From a virus, in IMG/VR virus record IMGVR_UViG_3300010370_007116, positions 1 through 33,182 of that record: 33,182 nucleotides of DNA, one strand, 5' to 3'. A program made the position numbers and the translations under genes. The notes below the pieces were generated by a model. It was given only the letters and a program-made list of their open reading frames with translations, was not told the origin of the DNA and made no database searches. Below are positions 10,251 to 18,065 of the stretch, in pieces; the stretch's first letter is position 1; every line of letters starts with the position of its first letter.

Positions 10251-10886
10251 ATGTTAGTGACAAAAGAACAGTTATTTTCATTTTTTGAAGATACACCTAG
10301 AAATATTATTGATGATATGGTGGATGATCTAGATTATGCTATGTCACAGTTTGATATAAACAAAAAGAATAGGATTGCCATGTTTATGGCTCAAATAGGT
10401 GTTGAATCTGGTGGTCTTAAATTTAAACAAGAAAATTTGAATTATAGTGCTCAAAGACTTCTTCAAGTATTTCCTAGACATTTTAGAGGTATAGATCCAA
10501 ATCAGTATGCCAGAAACCCACAAAAAATTGCCAACAGGGTATATGCTAACAGAATGGGAAATGGTCCTGAAGAATCCGGTGATGGTTGGAAATATCGTGG
10601 AAGAGGACTGATCCAACTTACAGGAAAAAGTAATTATCAAGCTTTTGCTACAGATATGGACATGAGTCTAGAAGAAGTAGTAAGTTATATGGAAACCGAC
10701 GAAGGTGCTTGTATGTCAGCAGGTTGGTTCTGGGATAATAATAATCTAAATCCTCTGGCTGATAGAGGAAATATTGATGAAGTAAGTAGAATTATTAATG
10801 CAGGACCAGCAGGTCTTCTAAAGAATGTTCATGCTTTAGACCAAAGAAGAGCAGCATATAGGGAAGCTCTTACCATATTTGGTTGA
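10251..10886 (+). CDS. GH19-type endolysin (chitinase-like lysozyme)
   Basis: Peptidoglycan hydrolase of glycoside hydrolase family 19 (211 aa). GVESGGLKFKQENLNYS (50-66) carries the two catalytic glutamates E52 and E61. YANRMGNG and YRGRGLIQLTGKSNY are further GH19 hallmarks. No signal peptide or separate cell-wall-binding domain is present, so it needs a holin or membrane disruption. ATG 10251 (GGAG 7 bases upstream) is preferred over an upstream non-ATG start. It lies after the terminator and its TGA overlaps the -35 box of the polymerase promoter. Confidence 0.92.
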   Translation: MLVTKEQLFSFFEDTPRNIIDDMVDDLDYAMSQFDINKKNRIAMFMAQIGVESGGLKFKQENLNYSAQRLLQVFPRHFRGIDPNQYARNPQKIANRVYANRMGNGPEESGDGWKYRGRGLIQLTGKSNYQAFATDMDMSLEEVVSYMETDEGACMSAGWFWDNNNLNPLADRGNIDEVSRIINAGPAGLLKNVHALDQRRAAYREALTIFG

Positions 10887-10911
10887 CCACAAACCTTACA
10901 TGGTGTATATT
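10883..10911 (+). promoter_or_regulatory. sigma70-like promoter of DNA polymerase
   Basis: TTGACC (10883-10888) overlapping the endolysin stop, 17 bases, TATATT (10906-10911). A near-late box TATAAATC follows at 10920-10927. CGAGG then precedes ATG 10942. Confidence 0.7.
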
Positions 10912-10941
10912 TAATTGAGTATAAATCCATCCGAGGTATAA

Positions 10942-13464
10942 ATGGTAAAGTTTTACACTAATGTGTATAGTCGTGGCGATAAAATTTATCTCCGCGGTTA
11001 TTCAAGTGATAATCGTAGAATTCAAGAAATTATTGATTATAAACCCTATATGTTTGTGACTAAGAGTCGCGACTCGACTACGCATTATAAAACCCTAGAT
11101 GGAAAACCAGTCGAGAGGATGGATTTTGATTCCATTTCAGATGCAAGGGATTTTATCAAGCGCTATGGTGATGTATCAAATATGGAGGTATATGGACTTA
11201 ATAACTTCAAATATCTCTATATCTACGATAAATTTCACGGTGATATGGACTATGATCCTTCATGGATCAATGTAATTGGTATTGATATTGAGACTGATTC
11301 AAGCGGATCGTTTCCAAATATTGAAACTGCAGACAAGGAAATTACAGCCATCACTCTGAGCCGTCGCGGCGAAAAGGTTGTACTTGGATATTTTGATTAT
11401 ACACCAAAAACCGAAAACGTTCATTACATTAAATGTAAAGATGAATGGCATCTATTAAATAATTTTCTTAAGATTTGGCAATCTGGTCGTTATCAACCAG
11501 ATATTCTTACTGGTTGGAATATTGAATTTTTCGACCTGCCCTATATCGTAAATAGAATCAAAAATGTTTTGGGCATCCATGAAGCCAAAAAACTTTCCCC
11601 ATGGGGAATTCTTGAGGAACGTACTGTAGAAATTCACGGGCGTGAAAACCAAGTATATACTCCAGCTGGAATTAGCATTCTTGATTATCTTAATCTTTAT
11701 AAAAAATTTAAATTTGAACAACAGGAAAGCTATAAACTAGAATCAATTGCTGAGGTTGAAAAACTTCCTGTCAAGAAACTTGATTATAAATCTCAAGGCT
11801 ATACAAGTCTGGATGATCTATATAAGCGAAATTTTGAGCTTTTTATCGATTATAATATTCAAGATACCACAGTAGTTGATCTTCTAGAGGAAAAACTTAA
11901 GTTTATCGATCAGGTCATTGCATTCGCGTATGATGCTAAGGTAAATTACGGTGATGTAATGACAACAGTTCTTTCATGGGATGTAATCATCCACAATTAT
12001 TTGATGGATAGAGCCATTGTCATTCCTCAGTTTAAAAAAGGAAATTTTAATCAATCCCTAGTCGGTGGTTATGTAAAAGAAGTCAAGCCCGGTTTAAAGA
12101 ATTGGGTTGTTTCGTTTGATTTGAATTCACTATATCCACATTTGATTATGCAATATAATATCAGTCCAGAAACTAAAGTTGGAAGAGAATCCCATTTTCC
12201 ATTAGTCGACTCCATTCTAGATAGGTATGCAGTTATTGAAGATACTGGTCATGCATATACTGCTAATGGAGTCAAATTCAAAAAAGATAAGCAGGGATTT
12301 CTTCCTGCACTTATGGAAAAAATGTATAATGACCGAACTGAATATAAGAAAAAAATGCTTGAAGCCAAAAGGGAATTGGAATTACTAGATTCAAATGCAT
12401 CACCTGAGCAAAAAAGGGAAATTACAAACCGAATTGCCAGATATCACAATCTACAACTTGCTAAAAAAATTCAATTAAACTCTGCTTACGGTGCATGTGC
12501 AAACGAATATTTTCGTTGGTTTGATTTTGATATAGCCGAGGCTATTACTCTTTCTGGTCAGCTATCAATTCGTTGGATTGAAAGAGACTTTAATTCATAT
12601 CTAAATGGTCTATTAAAGACCAAAGACTTGGATTATGTTATTGCTTCTGATACCGATTCAATCTATATTAATATGGAACCACTTGTAAATTATTTGGGAA
12701 TTAGTGATAGAGATAAAATTGTAGAGACACTGCATCAATTTTGTGGAACTAGAATTCAAAAGATGATTAATAAATCTTTTGAAGAGCTTGCAGAATATAT
12801 GCATGCATATTCACAAAAGATGCATATGAAACGCGAGACTATTGCAGATAAGGGAATCTGGAAAGCTCGTAAAATGTATATTCTAAATGCACTTGATATT
12901 GAGGATGTTAGATTTACCGATCCTCAACTCAAGATTATGGGAATTGAGGCTGTCAGGTCTTCTACACCAAAGGCATGTAGAGCTAGTATTAAGGATGCTC
13001 TTAAAATAATTATGAATGGTGACGAGACTGAGACGCAACAATTTATTTCAGAATTTAAAGAAAAGTTTATGAAGTTACCATTTGAGGATGTAGCCTTTCC
13101 TAGAGGTATGAAAGGTATGGACAAGTACCGAGATCGAAATCATGTATATTCAAAGGGAACACCAATTCATGTAAAGGGTGCTCTATTATATAATCATATG
13201 CTCTCAAAATTTGGTCTGGAAAATACGTATCAACCTATAGGTGATGGAGATAAGGTAAAGTTTGCTTATCTCAAAATACCGAATCCAGTCGGTGATCATG
13301 TCATTGCAATACTTGATGAATTACCTCCTGAGCTTGATCTACATAAGTACGTGGATTATGAAACTCAATTTCAAAAATCATTTCTTGAACCTATCAGGTC
13401 CATACTTGAAGTAATTGGTTGGCAGGTTGAAACGGTGAATAGTCTAGAAGACTTTTTTAGTTGA
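10942..13464 (+). CDS. 43: family B DNA polymerase (T4 gp43-like)
   Basis: Replicative DNA polymerase with 3'-5' proofreading (840 aa). Exonuclease motifs: D115-I-E117 (VIGIDIETDS), GWNIEFFDLPY (about 191-201) and YNIQDTTVVD (Exo III). Polymerase motifs: A D393-L-N-S-L-Y-P, B KIQLNSAYGA (S514-A-Y-G) and C D570-T-D-S573. All catalytic residues are present in one uninterrupted frame, with no intein or intron. It is slightly shorter than T4 gp43 (898 aa). It heads the replication block and would act with sliding clamp, UvsX, gp41 and gp61. Confidence 0.97.
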   Translation: MVKFYTNVYSRGDKIYLRGYSSDNRRIQEIIDYKPYMFVTKSRDSTTHYKTLDGKPVERMDFDSISDARDFIKRYGDVSNMEVYGLNNFKYLYIYDKFHGDMDYDPSWINVIGIDIETDSSGSFPNIETADKEITAITLSRRGEKVVLGYFDYTPKTENVHYIKCKDEWHLLNNFLKIWQSGRYQPDILTGWNIEFFDLPYIVNRIKNVLGIHEAKKLSPWGILEERTVEIHGRENQVYTPAGISILDYLNLYKKFKFEQQESYKLESIAEVEKLPVKKLDYKSQGYTSLDDLYKRNFELFIDYNIQDTTVVDLLEEKLKFIDQVIAFAYDAKVNYGDVMTTVLSWDVIIHNYLMDRAIVIPQFKKGNFNQSLVGGYVKEVKPGLKNWVVSFDLNSLYPHLIMQYNISPETKVGRESHFPLVDSILDRYAVIEDTGHAYTANGVKFKKDKQGFLPALMEKMYNDRTEYKKKMLEAKRELELLDSNASPEQKREITNRIARYHNLQLAKKIQLNSAYGACANEYFRWFDFDIAEAITLSGQLSIRWIERDFNSYLNGLLKTKDLDYVIASDTDSIYINMEPLVNYLGISDRDKIVETLHQFCGTRIQKMINKSFEELAEYMHAYSQKMHMKRETIADKGIWKARKMYILNALDIEDVRFTDPQLKIMGIEAVRSSTPKACRASIKDALKIIMNGDETETQQFISEFKEKFMKLPFEDVAFPRGMKGMDKYRDRNHVYSKGTPIHVKGALLYNHMLSKFGLENTYQPIGDGDKVKFAYLKIPNPVGDHVIAILDELPPELDLHKYVDYETQFQKSFLEPIRSILEVIGWQVETVNSLEDFFS

Positions 13465-13483
13465 TACTGAGGAATTAAAATAA

Positions 13484-13708
13484 ATGAAAACTGATGATGA
13501 TTTTGGTTTTACACATGCAAGTGAAGATGAGTTATTTTCAGAAAGAAAAGTGGATGATAAAGCTCAAAAATTGAGAGATATGATTATGCCTCTATTGAAT
13601 AATCTAAAAGCAAATCCTGAAAAGGATATAATCAAATGGAATGGAGCCGATCGTGTAAAGAGAATTGATGAATTTATTGATAGGATGAATAGTCTGATTA
13701 ATGATTGA
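13484..13708 (+). CDS. conserved small protein (74 aa)
   Basis: Acidic N-terminus (MKTDDDFGFTHASEDELF) followed by an amphipathic helical region (QKLRDMIMPLLNNLKANPEKDIIKWNGADRVKRIDEFIDRMNSLI). The segment P-x-K-x-x-I-x-W-x-G-A/N-R resembles a small conserved T4-like protein found beside gp43 or uvsX, recalled rather than searched. It lies between polymerase and UvsX, and its stop overlaps the -35 box of the next promoter. Function unknown. Confidence 0.75.
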   Translation: MKTDDDFGFTHASEDELFSERKVDDKAQKLRDMIMPLLNNLKANPEKDIIKWNGADRVKRIDEFIDRMNSLIND

Positions 13709-13733
13709 CTCTAAATTAGAGTCGGTATATAAT
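13705..13733 (+). promoter_or_regulatory. sigma70-like promoter with internal operator
   Basis: TTGACT (13705-13710), 17 bases, TATAAT (13728-13733). A perfect palindrome GACTCTAA-A-TTAGAGTC (13707-13723) fills the spacer and overlaps the -35. It would drive uvsX and downstream genes, and the palindrome is a candidate repressor site. Confidence 0.75.
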
Positions 13734-13769
13734 AAATTTTCCATTGCTACATTTGATAGGATATAATAT

Positions 13770-14819
13770 ATGTCTTTAAAAGATCGTCTGATTAAAAATA
13801 GCACAATTGATCATACTTCAATTCTGACCGAATCCAAAATTTATAATAAAAAGGATATGATTCCAACTAGTGTTCCCATGATTAATGTTGCCCTGTCCGG
13901 ACACATTGACGGTGGTCTGACACCTGGACTTACTGTTCTTGCTGCACCATCCAAACACTTTAAAACTGCATTTTCTCTATTGATGGGTGCTGCATATCTT
14001 AAAGCAAATCCCGATGGTGTTATCCTGTTTTATGATTCTGAATTTGGAACACCGGAATCATATTTCTCCTCATTTGGTGTTCCACTAGAATCTGTTATTC
14101 ATACACCTATCACCGACATTGAACAGCTTAAGTTTGATCTTATGCAGCAACTGCAAGAAATCAAGCGTGGCGATAAGGTGATGATTATTGTTGATTCGGT
14201 TGGTAATCTTGCCTCAAAGAAAGAAGTAGAGGATGCTCTAAAGCAAAGTTCTGCTGCCGATATGACTCGAGCTAAACAACTCAAGTCCCTCTTTCGTATG
14301 ATTACACCTCATCTGACTCTCAAAGATATTCCTATGGTGGTGGTCAATCATATATATATGACCCAAGAATTGTATTCAAAACCAGTTGTCAGTGGAGGTA
14401 CTGGAGTGTACTATTCAGCAGATAACATCTGGATTATTGGTCGTCAACAGGATAAAGATGATAAGGATATTAAAGGATACCACTTTGTCATTAATGTAGA
14501 AAAATCTAGATATGTTAAAGAGAAATCAAAAATTCCTATTACTGTAAACTATGATTCTGGTATCAATAAATGGTCTGGATTGCTTGATCTAGCAATTGAA
14601 GGCGGTTATATTATTAAGCCCAAAGTTGGTTGGTATTCAAGAGTAGATAAAGAAACCGGAGAAATTGGCGATAAAAACTATAGAGCAGCAGATATTGTAA
14701 ATAACGGCGATTTTTGGAAATCTATTTTAGAAAATACCGATTTTGCAAGTTGGATTAAAAATCGATACTCACTTGGCAAGGTCGATATGATTAAGGAAAT
14801 TAATGATGAGGATTGCTGA
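13770..14819 (+). CDS. uvsX: UvsX RecA-like recombinase
   Basis: Strand-exchange ATPase for recombination-dependent replication (349 aa). The Walker A region APSKHFKT (59-66) has the T4 UvsX form rather than GPESSGKT of RecA. Walker B is VMIIVDSVG with D142, and VVVNHIY is the L2-adjacent strand. The C-terminus is acidic and polar as expected for single-strand DNA exchange control. It has its own promoter with a palindromic spacer and overlaps the next small gene, which reads out of its 3' end. Confidence 0.95.
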   Translation: MSLKDRLIKNSTIDHTSILTESKIYNKKDMIPTSVPMINVALSGHIDGGLTPGLTVLAAPSKHFKTAFSLLMGAAYLKANPDGVILFYDSEFGTPESYFSSFGVPLESVIHTPITDIEQLKFDLMQQLQEIKRGDKVMIIVDSVGNLASKKEVEDALKQSSAADMTRAKQLKSLFRMITPHLTLKDIPMVVVNHIYMTQELYSKPVVSGGTGVYYSADNIWIIGRQQDKDDKDIKGYHFVINVEKSRYVKEKSKIPITVNYDSGINKWSGLLDLAIEGGYIIKPKVGWYSRVDKETGEIGDKNYRAADIVNNGDFWKSILENTDFASWIKNRYSLGKVDMIKEINDEDC

Positions 14820-14988
14820 ATATTCAAGTGATAATGGAATTAGATCAGCTGTTGTTCTATTGATTGATAATGAATATACAGTTGAATTATATCTAGATGG
14901 TAATATTGTAGAGACAATTGTATGTAAAGATAAAAATCAAAGATGGGCTGAGGATCTAGCAGAAAATTATTGTCTCTATATTTGTTAA
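14803..14988 (+). CDS. conserved small protein (61 aa)
   Basis: The start ATG 14803 (or 14806) lies inside the uvsX 3' end, with AAGG six bases upstream. The product RIAEYSSDNGIRSAVVLLIDNEYTVELYLDGNIVETIVCKDKNQRWAEDLAENYCLYIC is a small beta-strand-rich protein with an AEDLAENY tail. It resembles a short conserved protein between uvsX and gp41 in T4-like marine phages. Function unknown. Overlap with uvsX implies coupled translation. Confidence 0.75.
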   Translation: MMRIAEYSSDNGIRSAVVLLIDNEYTVELYLDGNIVETIVCKDKNQRWAEDLAENYCLYIC

Positions 14989-14997
14989 GGATAATAA

Positions 14998-16404
14998 ATG
15001 AGTTTTGAAAAAATTATATTTGGAAATCTTATTAATAGGGAAGATTATGGTAGAAAAGTAATTCCATTTTTAAAATCAGATTATTTTCAGGATAGAGTAG
15101 ATAGGACAGTATTTGAACTAATTGAGTCTTATGTTCTAAAATATAATAAATTTCCGACTGAGGAAGCTCTTTTTATTGATCTGGACTCTAAGTCTGGTCT
15201 GGATCAAAACCTTCATTCCTCAGTTAAGGAAACAATTGATAACTTAAATTTTGATCCTAAAACTGATATAGATTGGCTTCTAGAAAAGACAGAAAAATTC
15301 TGTCAGGAAAAAGCTGTATATAATGGGATTATGAAATCTATCCAAATTTTGGATAATAAGGATCAAAAACTAACTAAAGAATCTATTCCTCAAATTTTAC
15401 AAGATGCACTTGCAGTAAATTTTGATACTAATATTGGACACAATTTTCTAGATGATGCAGCTGCTAGATATGAATTTTATCATCGTAAAGAACTAAAGAT
15501 TCCTTTTAATCTAGAATATTTCAATTTAATTACAAAGGGTGGTCTTTCTAAAAAGACTCTCAACGTTGCTCTTGCATCAACCGGGGTCGGAAAAAGTTTG
15601 TTTATGTGTCATTGTGCCGCCGGGAATCTTCTTGACGGTAAAAATGTTCTTTACATAACTCTGGAAATGGCAGAGGAACGTATTGCAGAACGTATTGATG
15701 CAAATCTATTAGATCTTACTATTGATGAATTGGCTACAATTCCTTTTGATGCATTTGAAAAGAAAATTTTCAAGGTTAAAACTAAGACCACTGGTAATCT
15801 GATTATTAAGGAATATCCAACATCATCAGCTGGTTCTGCAAACTTTAGACATCTACTTAATGAACTTAAACTGAAAAAGAACTTTATTCCTGATATTATC
15901 TATATTGATTATCTCAATATTTGTGCATCTAGCAGAATTAAATTTACCGCATCAGTAAACAGTTATACATACGTAAAGGCTATTGCAGAGGAACTAAGAG
16001 GGCTGGCAGTAGAATTCAACGTACCTATTGTTTCCGCTACACAAACAAACCGTAGTGGTTATAATAATAGTGATATTGATCTAACTGATACATCAGAATC
16101 TATTGGTCTTCCAGCTACAGTTGATTTTATGTTTGCACTAATAACGAGTGAGGAACTAGAATCACTCAATCAATTGATGGTTAAGCAGCTGAAAAATCGC
16201 TATAGTGATCCAGTAAAAAATCGAAGGTTTGTAATTGGTGTTGACAGATCAAGGATGAAACTATATGATGTAGATGAGTCTGCACAGGAAGGTTTAATTG
16301 ATGATAAACCTCTAATGGATAAAACTGACTTTGGTGAAAGAGACTCTGATTTCTTTAAGAGTAGAAGTAAATTTTCTAAGAAAGATTTTGAAGGATTTTC
16401 ATAA
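14998..16404 (+). CDS. 41: replicative DNA helicase (T4 gp41, DnaB-like)
   Basis: Hexameric 5'-3' helicase (468 aa). The N-terminal helical domain (1-160) is followed by the RecA-like motor: Walker A ASTGVGKS (193-200), VLYITLEMAEERIAERIDAN (H1a-like), IDYLNIC (Walker B, IIYIDYL) and VPIVSATQTNRSGY (H3 with glutamine). The C-terminus is acidic with repeated lysine/serine, possibly for primase or loader contact. It follows uvsX and the small gene within a tight operon. Confidence 0.95.
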   Translation: MSFEKIIFGNLINREDYGRKVIPFLKSDYFQDRVDRTVFELIESYVLKYNKFPTEEALFIDLDSKSGLDQNLHSSVKETIDNLNFDPKTDIDWLLEKTEKFCQEKAVYNGIMKSIQILDNKDQKLTKESIPQILQDALAVNFDTNIGHNFLDDAAARYEFYHRKELKIPFNLEYFNLITKGGLSKKTLNVALASTGVGKSLFMCHCAAGNLLDGKNVLYITLEMAEERIAERIDANLLDLTIDELATIPFDAFEKKIFKVKTKTTGNLIIKEYPTSSAGSANFRHLLNELKLKKNFIPDIIYIDYLNICASSRIKFTASVNSYTYVKAIAEELRGLAVEFNVPIVSATQTNRSGYNNSDIDLTDTSESIGLPATVDFMFALITSEELESLNQLMVKQLKNRYSDPVKNRRFVIGVDRSRMKLYDVDESAQEGLIDDKPLMDKTDFGERDSDFFKSRSKFSKKDFEGFS

Positions 16405-16619
16405 TGAGTGAGAATGTAAAGCTAACATTGATGAATATTGCTCTTGATATTGCACGCGAAACAATGTTTGCAAAGCGTCAATATGAGGAAAATACATGGG
16501 AGCAGAGTGAAAGAAAAGGAGACTATCCATCTATACCCAGTATAGATATTAAAGAACTTACTGCAGTATATGATATATTAGTAAAAACATATAATTCATC
16601 ATCTATTAATAAAACTTAA
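16404..16619 (+). CDS. hypothetical protein (71 aa)
   Basis: ATG 16404 overlaps the helicase stop (TAATG), so it is translationally coupled. The product MSENVKLTLMNIALDIARETMFAKRQYEENTWEQSERKGDYPSIPSIDIKELTAVYDILVKTYNSSSINKT is helical and soluble. Its position after gp41 recalls small helicase-linked genes, but no motif identifies it. Confidence 0.7.
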   Translation: MSENVKLTLMNIALDIARETMFAKRQYEENTWEQSERKGDYPSIPSIDIKELTAVYDILVKTYNSSSINKT

Positions 16620-16628
16620 GAGGTTATT

Positions 16629-16820
16629 ATGGGAAATTATTATATTAAGAAAAATGATTCTCATAAATTTGAGGTCATGGAACGATCAACCGAACAATCG
16701 ATTGGTGTGTTTGCTGACTATAAATCAGCTCAAGAAATGTCAAAAAAGCTTAATAACGGTGCAGGATTTGATGGATGGACACCAACTTTTTTTCTTAAAA
16801 ATATAAATAATTCTATTTAA
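16629..16820 (+). CDS. hypothetical protein (63 aa)
   Basis: AGAGG precedes ATG 16629. The product MGNYYIKKNDSHKFEVMERSTEQSIGVFADYKSAQEMSKKLNNGAGFDGWTPTFFL... reads like a compact beta-beta-alpha fold (strand, strand, helix AQEMSKKL). Proteins with this look occur in many T4-like phages. It ends the replication block before the orphan RNA. Function unknown. Confidence 0.7.
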   Translation: MGNYYIKKNDSHKFEVMERSTEQSIGVFADYKSAQEMSKKLNNGAGFDGWTPTFFLKNINNSI

Positions 16821-16835
16821 AATCCATATAACTAG

Positions 16836-16843
16836 TATAAATA
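16836..16843 (+). promoter_or_regulatory. T4-type late promoter of orphan RNA
   Basis: Exact TATAAATA 11 bases before the first base of the closing helix of the RNA at 16854. The transcript would therefore begin at or just before the RNA's 5' arm. Confidence 0.6.
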
Positions 16844-16853
16844 GGACCAATGA

Positions 16854-16988
16854 AGTAAAGTTAGCTTGATCTAGACAAGCAGTGGCACAGGGGATAACCG
16901 AAAGGAATAGTCGAGATTACGGTGGGGTTCCGCTCGACAACTTTACTAATTGAATTCGGAGGGAGTTGGATCGAAAGGTCCAACTCCC
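16854..16988 (+). ncRNA. cloverleaf-like small RNA with own promoter and terminator
   Basis: AGTAAAGTT (16854-16862) pairs perfectly with AACTTTACT (16939-16947). Inside are GCTTG-ATCTAGA-CAAGC (16864-16880), a middle segment with ACC-GAAA-GGA, and GTCGAG (16910-16915) with CTCGAC (16933-16938), the latter stacked directly on the closing helix and containing CGG-TGGGGTT-CCG. AACC near 16896-16899 could pair with the GGTT of that loop. A late promoter octamer precedes it and a terminator follows. It has no frame, anticodon or CCA. The layout is that of an independent non-coding RNA unit; no family recognised. Confidence 0.7.
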
Positions 16989-16993
16989 TTTTT
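16961..16993 (+). terminator. rho-independent terminator
   Basis: GGGAGTTGGA (16961-16970), eight-base loop, TCCAACTCCC (16979-16988), then TTTTT. It ends the replication block and the small RNA. Confidence 0.95.
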
Positions 16994-16994
16994 G

Positions 16995-17002
16995 TATAAA
17001 TA
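16995..17002 (+). promoter_or_regulatory. T4-type late promoter octamer
   Basis: Exact TATAAATA immediately after the terminator and 37 bases before the GTG start at 17039; it would open the late structural module. Confidence 0.65.
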
Positions 17003-17038
17003 TATTGAAAATATCTTTTATTTGAGGTAATTATAACT

Positions 17039-18049
17039 GTGGCTACTCTAGCTCAAAGAACAACTGATGGATCTGATTCTTTCGACAAGTATGTTAAAAG
17101 AAATCCTAGATTTAAAGAAACTCTTTTTCAAATTGAAAATAAACAAACAGCTCCTTTTCTTGTAAAAAAAGAAGCTAATTACCAACAAATAGCAATATTA
17201 CCTGAAAGTACTCAATTTAATATTATAGATACTAACTTTCATATATTAAATAATATACGTTATGCAAAGGTTAAATATGGTTCAAAAGAAGGTTATATTG
17301 CACTTAATAAAATAAGAAAACCAACAGCTGGAAATGGAACAGCATATGAAGATGAGGTAGTGGATGCACTAAATACAATGTTTAGCCAATTTGGAGTACC
17401 TGTTACAATCAAAGTTGGCAATAAATTGTATAAAAATATGAGTTACGCTGTTAAAGTAGATACTCAGTTAAAAAGAGCTGGTGGTTCTAAAAGTGATCCA
17501 AAAGCTGATATTATTATTTGTAAAGACAAAAAAAATCCGCTTGCTTCTGACTCAATATACATATCACACAAGAAAGAAGGCGGGCCTGAAGTTTTTCAAC
17601 AATATGGTGGACTTACGGAATCGGCAAGTAGTAAAATCTATAATCATCCAGAAGTACAAGAATTTCTCAAACAAACAAGTGAATTTGTTATCGATAATAA
17701 ACTTACTAAACCACTGATGAAAAATATAAAAGATAAAAAACTCATAAATCTATCTATATATGGACCCGATTATGGTTCGAATTTTTCACTTCAACATGTT
17801 CAAATAATAGGTCAAGGTAAACCAAAATTAACAAAAATAAAAGATGATTATTACGATCTTGATTTTACCAGTCACATGAGTATTTCAGGTAATCTTTCTT
17901 ATTTCACTAATGGTTATTTACCAGTATTTGGTGCTACATATCGTGAGGGGAGAGGATTTACTATAAACGGAAAAAGAATAGAAGGAGTAAGGGTTGGGAT
18001 ATATCCAGCCAAACTCTTACAATCCAGATCTGGATTGGTTAAATTATAA
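17039..18049 (+). CDS. SH3-like plus possible nuclease-fold protein
   Basis: 336 aa with a GTG start supported by GAGG 12 bases upstream. Residues about 40-93 (NYQQIAILPESTQFNIID...YAKVKYGSKEGYIALNKIRK) read like a bacterial SH3 domain. Residues about 98-205 (NGTAYEDEVVDALN..., DPKADIIICKDKK, IYISHKKEGGPEVFQQYGGLTE) have the order E...D...(S)xK seen in PD-(D/E)xK-type nuclease folds; this is inference. It is the first gene behind the late promoter, so it is probably a virion or maturation protein. It resembles uncharacterised marine T4-like proteins. Confidence 0.75.
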   Translation: MATLAQRTTDGSDSFDKYVKRNPRFKETLFQIENKQTAPFLVKKEANYQQIAILPESTQFNIIDTNFHILNNIRYAKVKYGSKEGYIALNKIRKPTAGNGTAYEDEVVDALNTMFSQFGVPVTIKVGNKLYKNMSYAVKVDTQLKRAGGSKSDPKADIIICKDKKNPLASDSIYISHKKEGGPEVFQQYGGLTESASSKIYNHPEVQEFLKQTSEFVIDNKLTKPLMKNIKDKKLINLSIYGPDYGSNFSLQHVQIIGQGKPKLTKIKDDYYDLDFTSHMSISGNLSYFTNGYLPVFGATYREGRGFTINGKRIEGVRVGIYPAKLLQSRSGLVKL

Positions 18050-18065
18050 AAAGAAAGAAAATTGA

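Noticed and set aside
16802-16809. TATAAATA at the end of the 63-aa gene
   Set aside because: It is within the coding sequence and another exact octamer lies 34 bases on at a better distance from the RNA.
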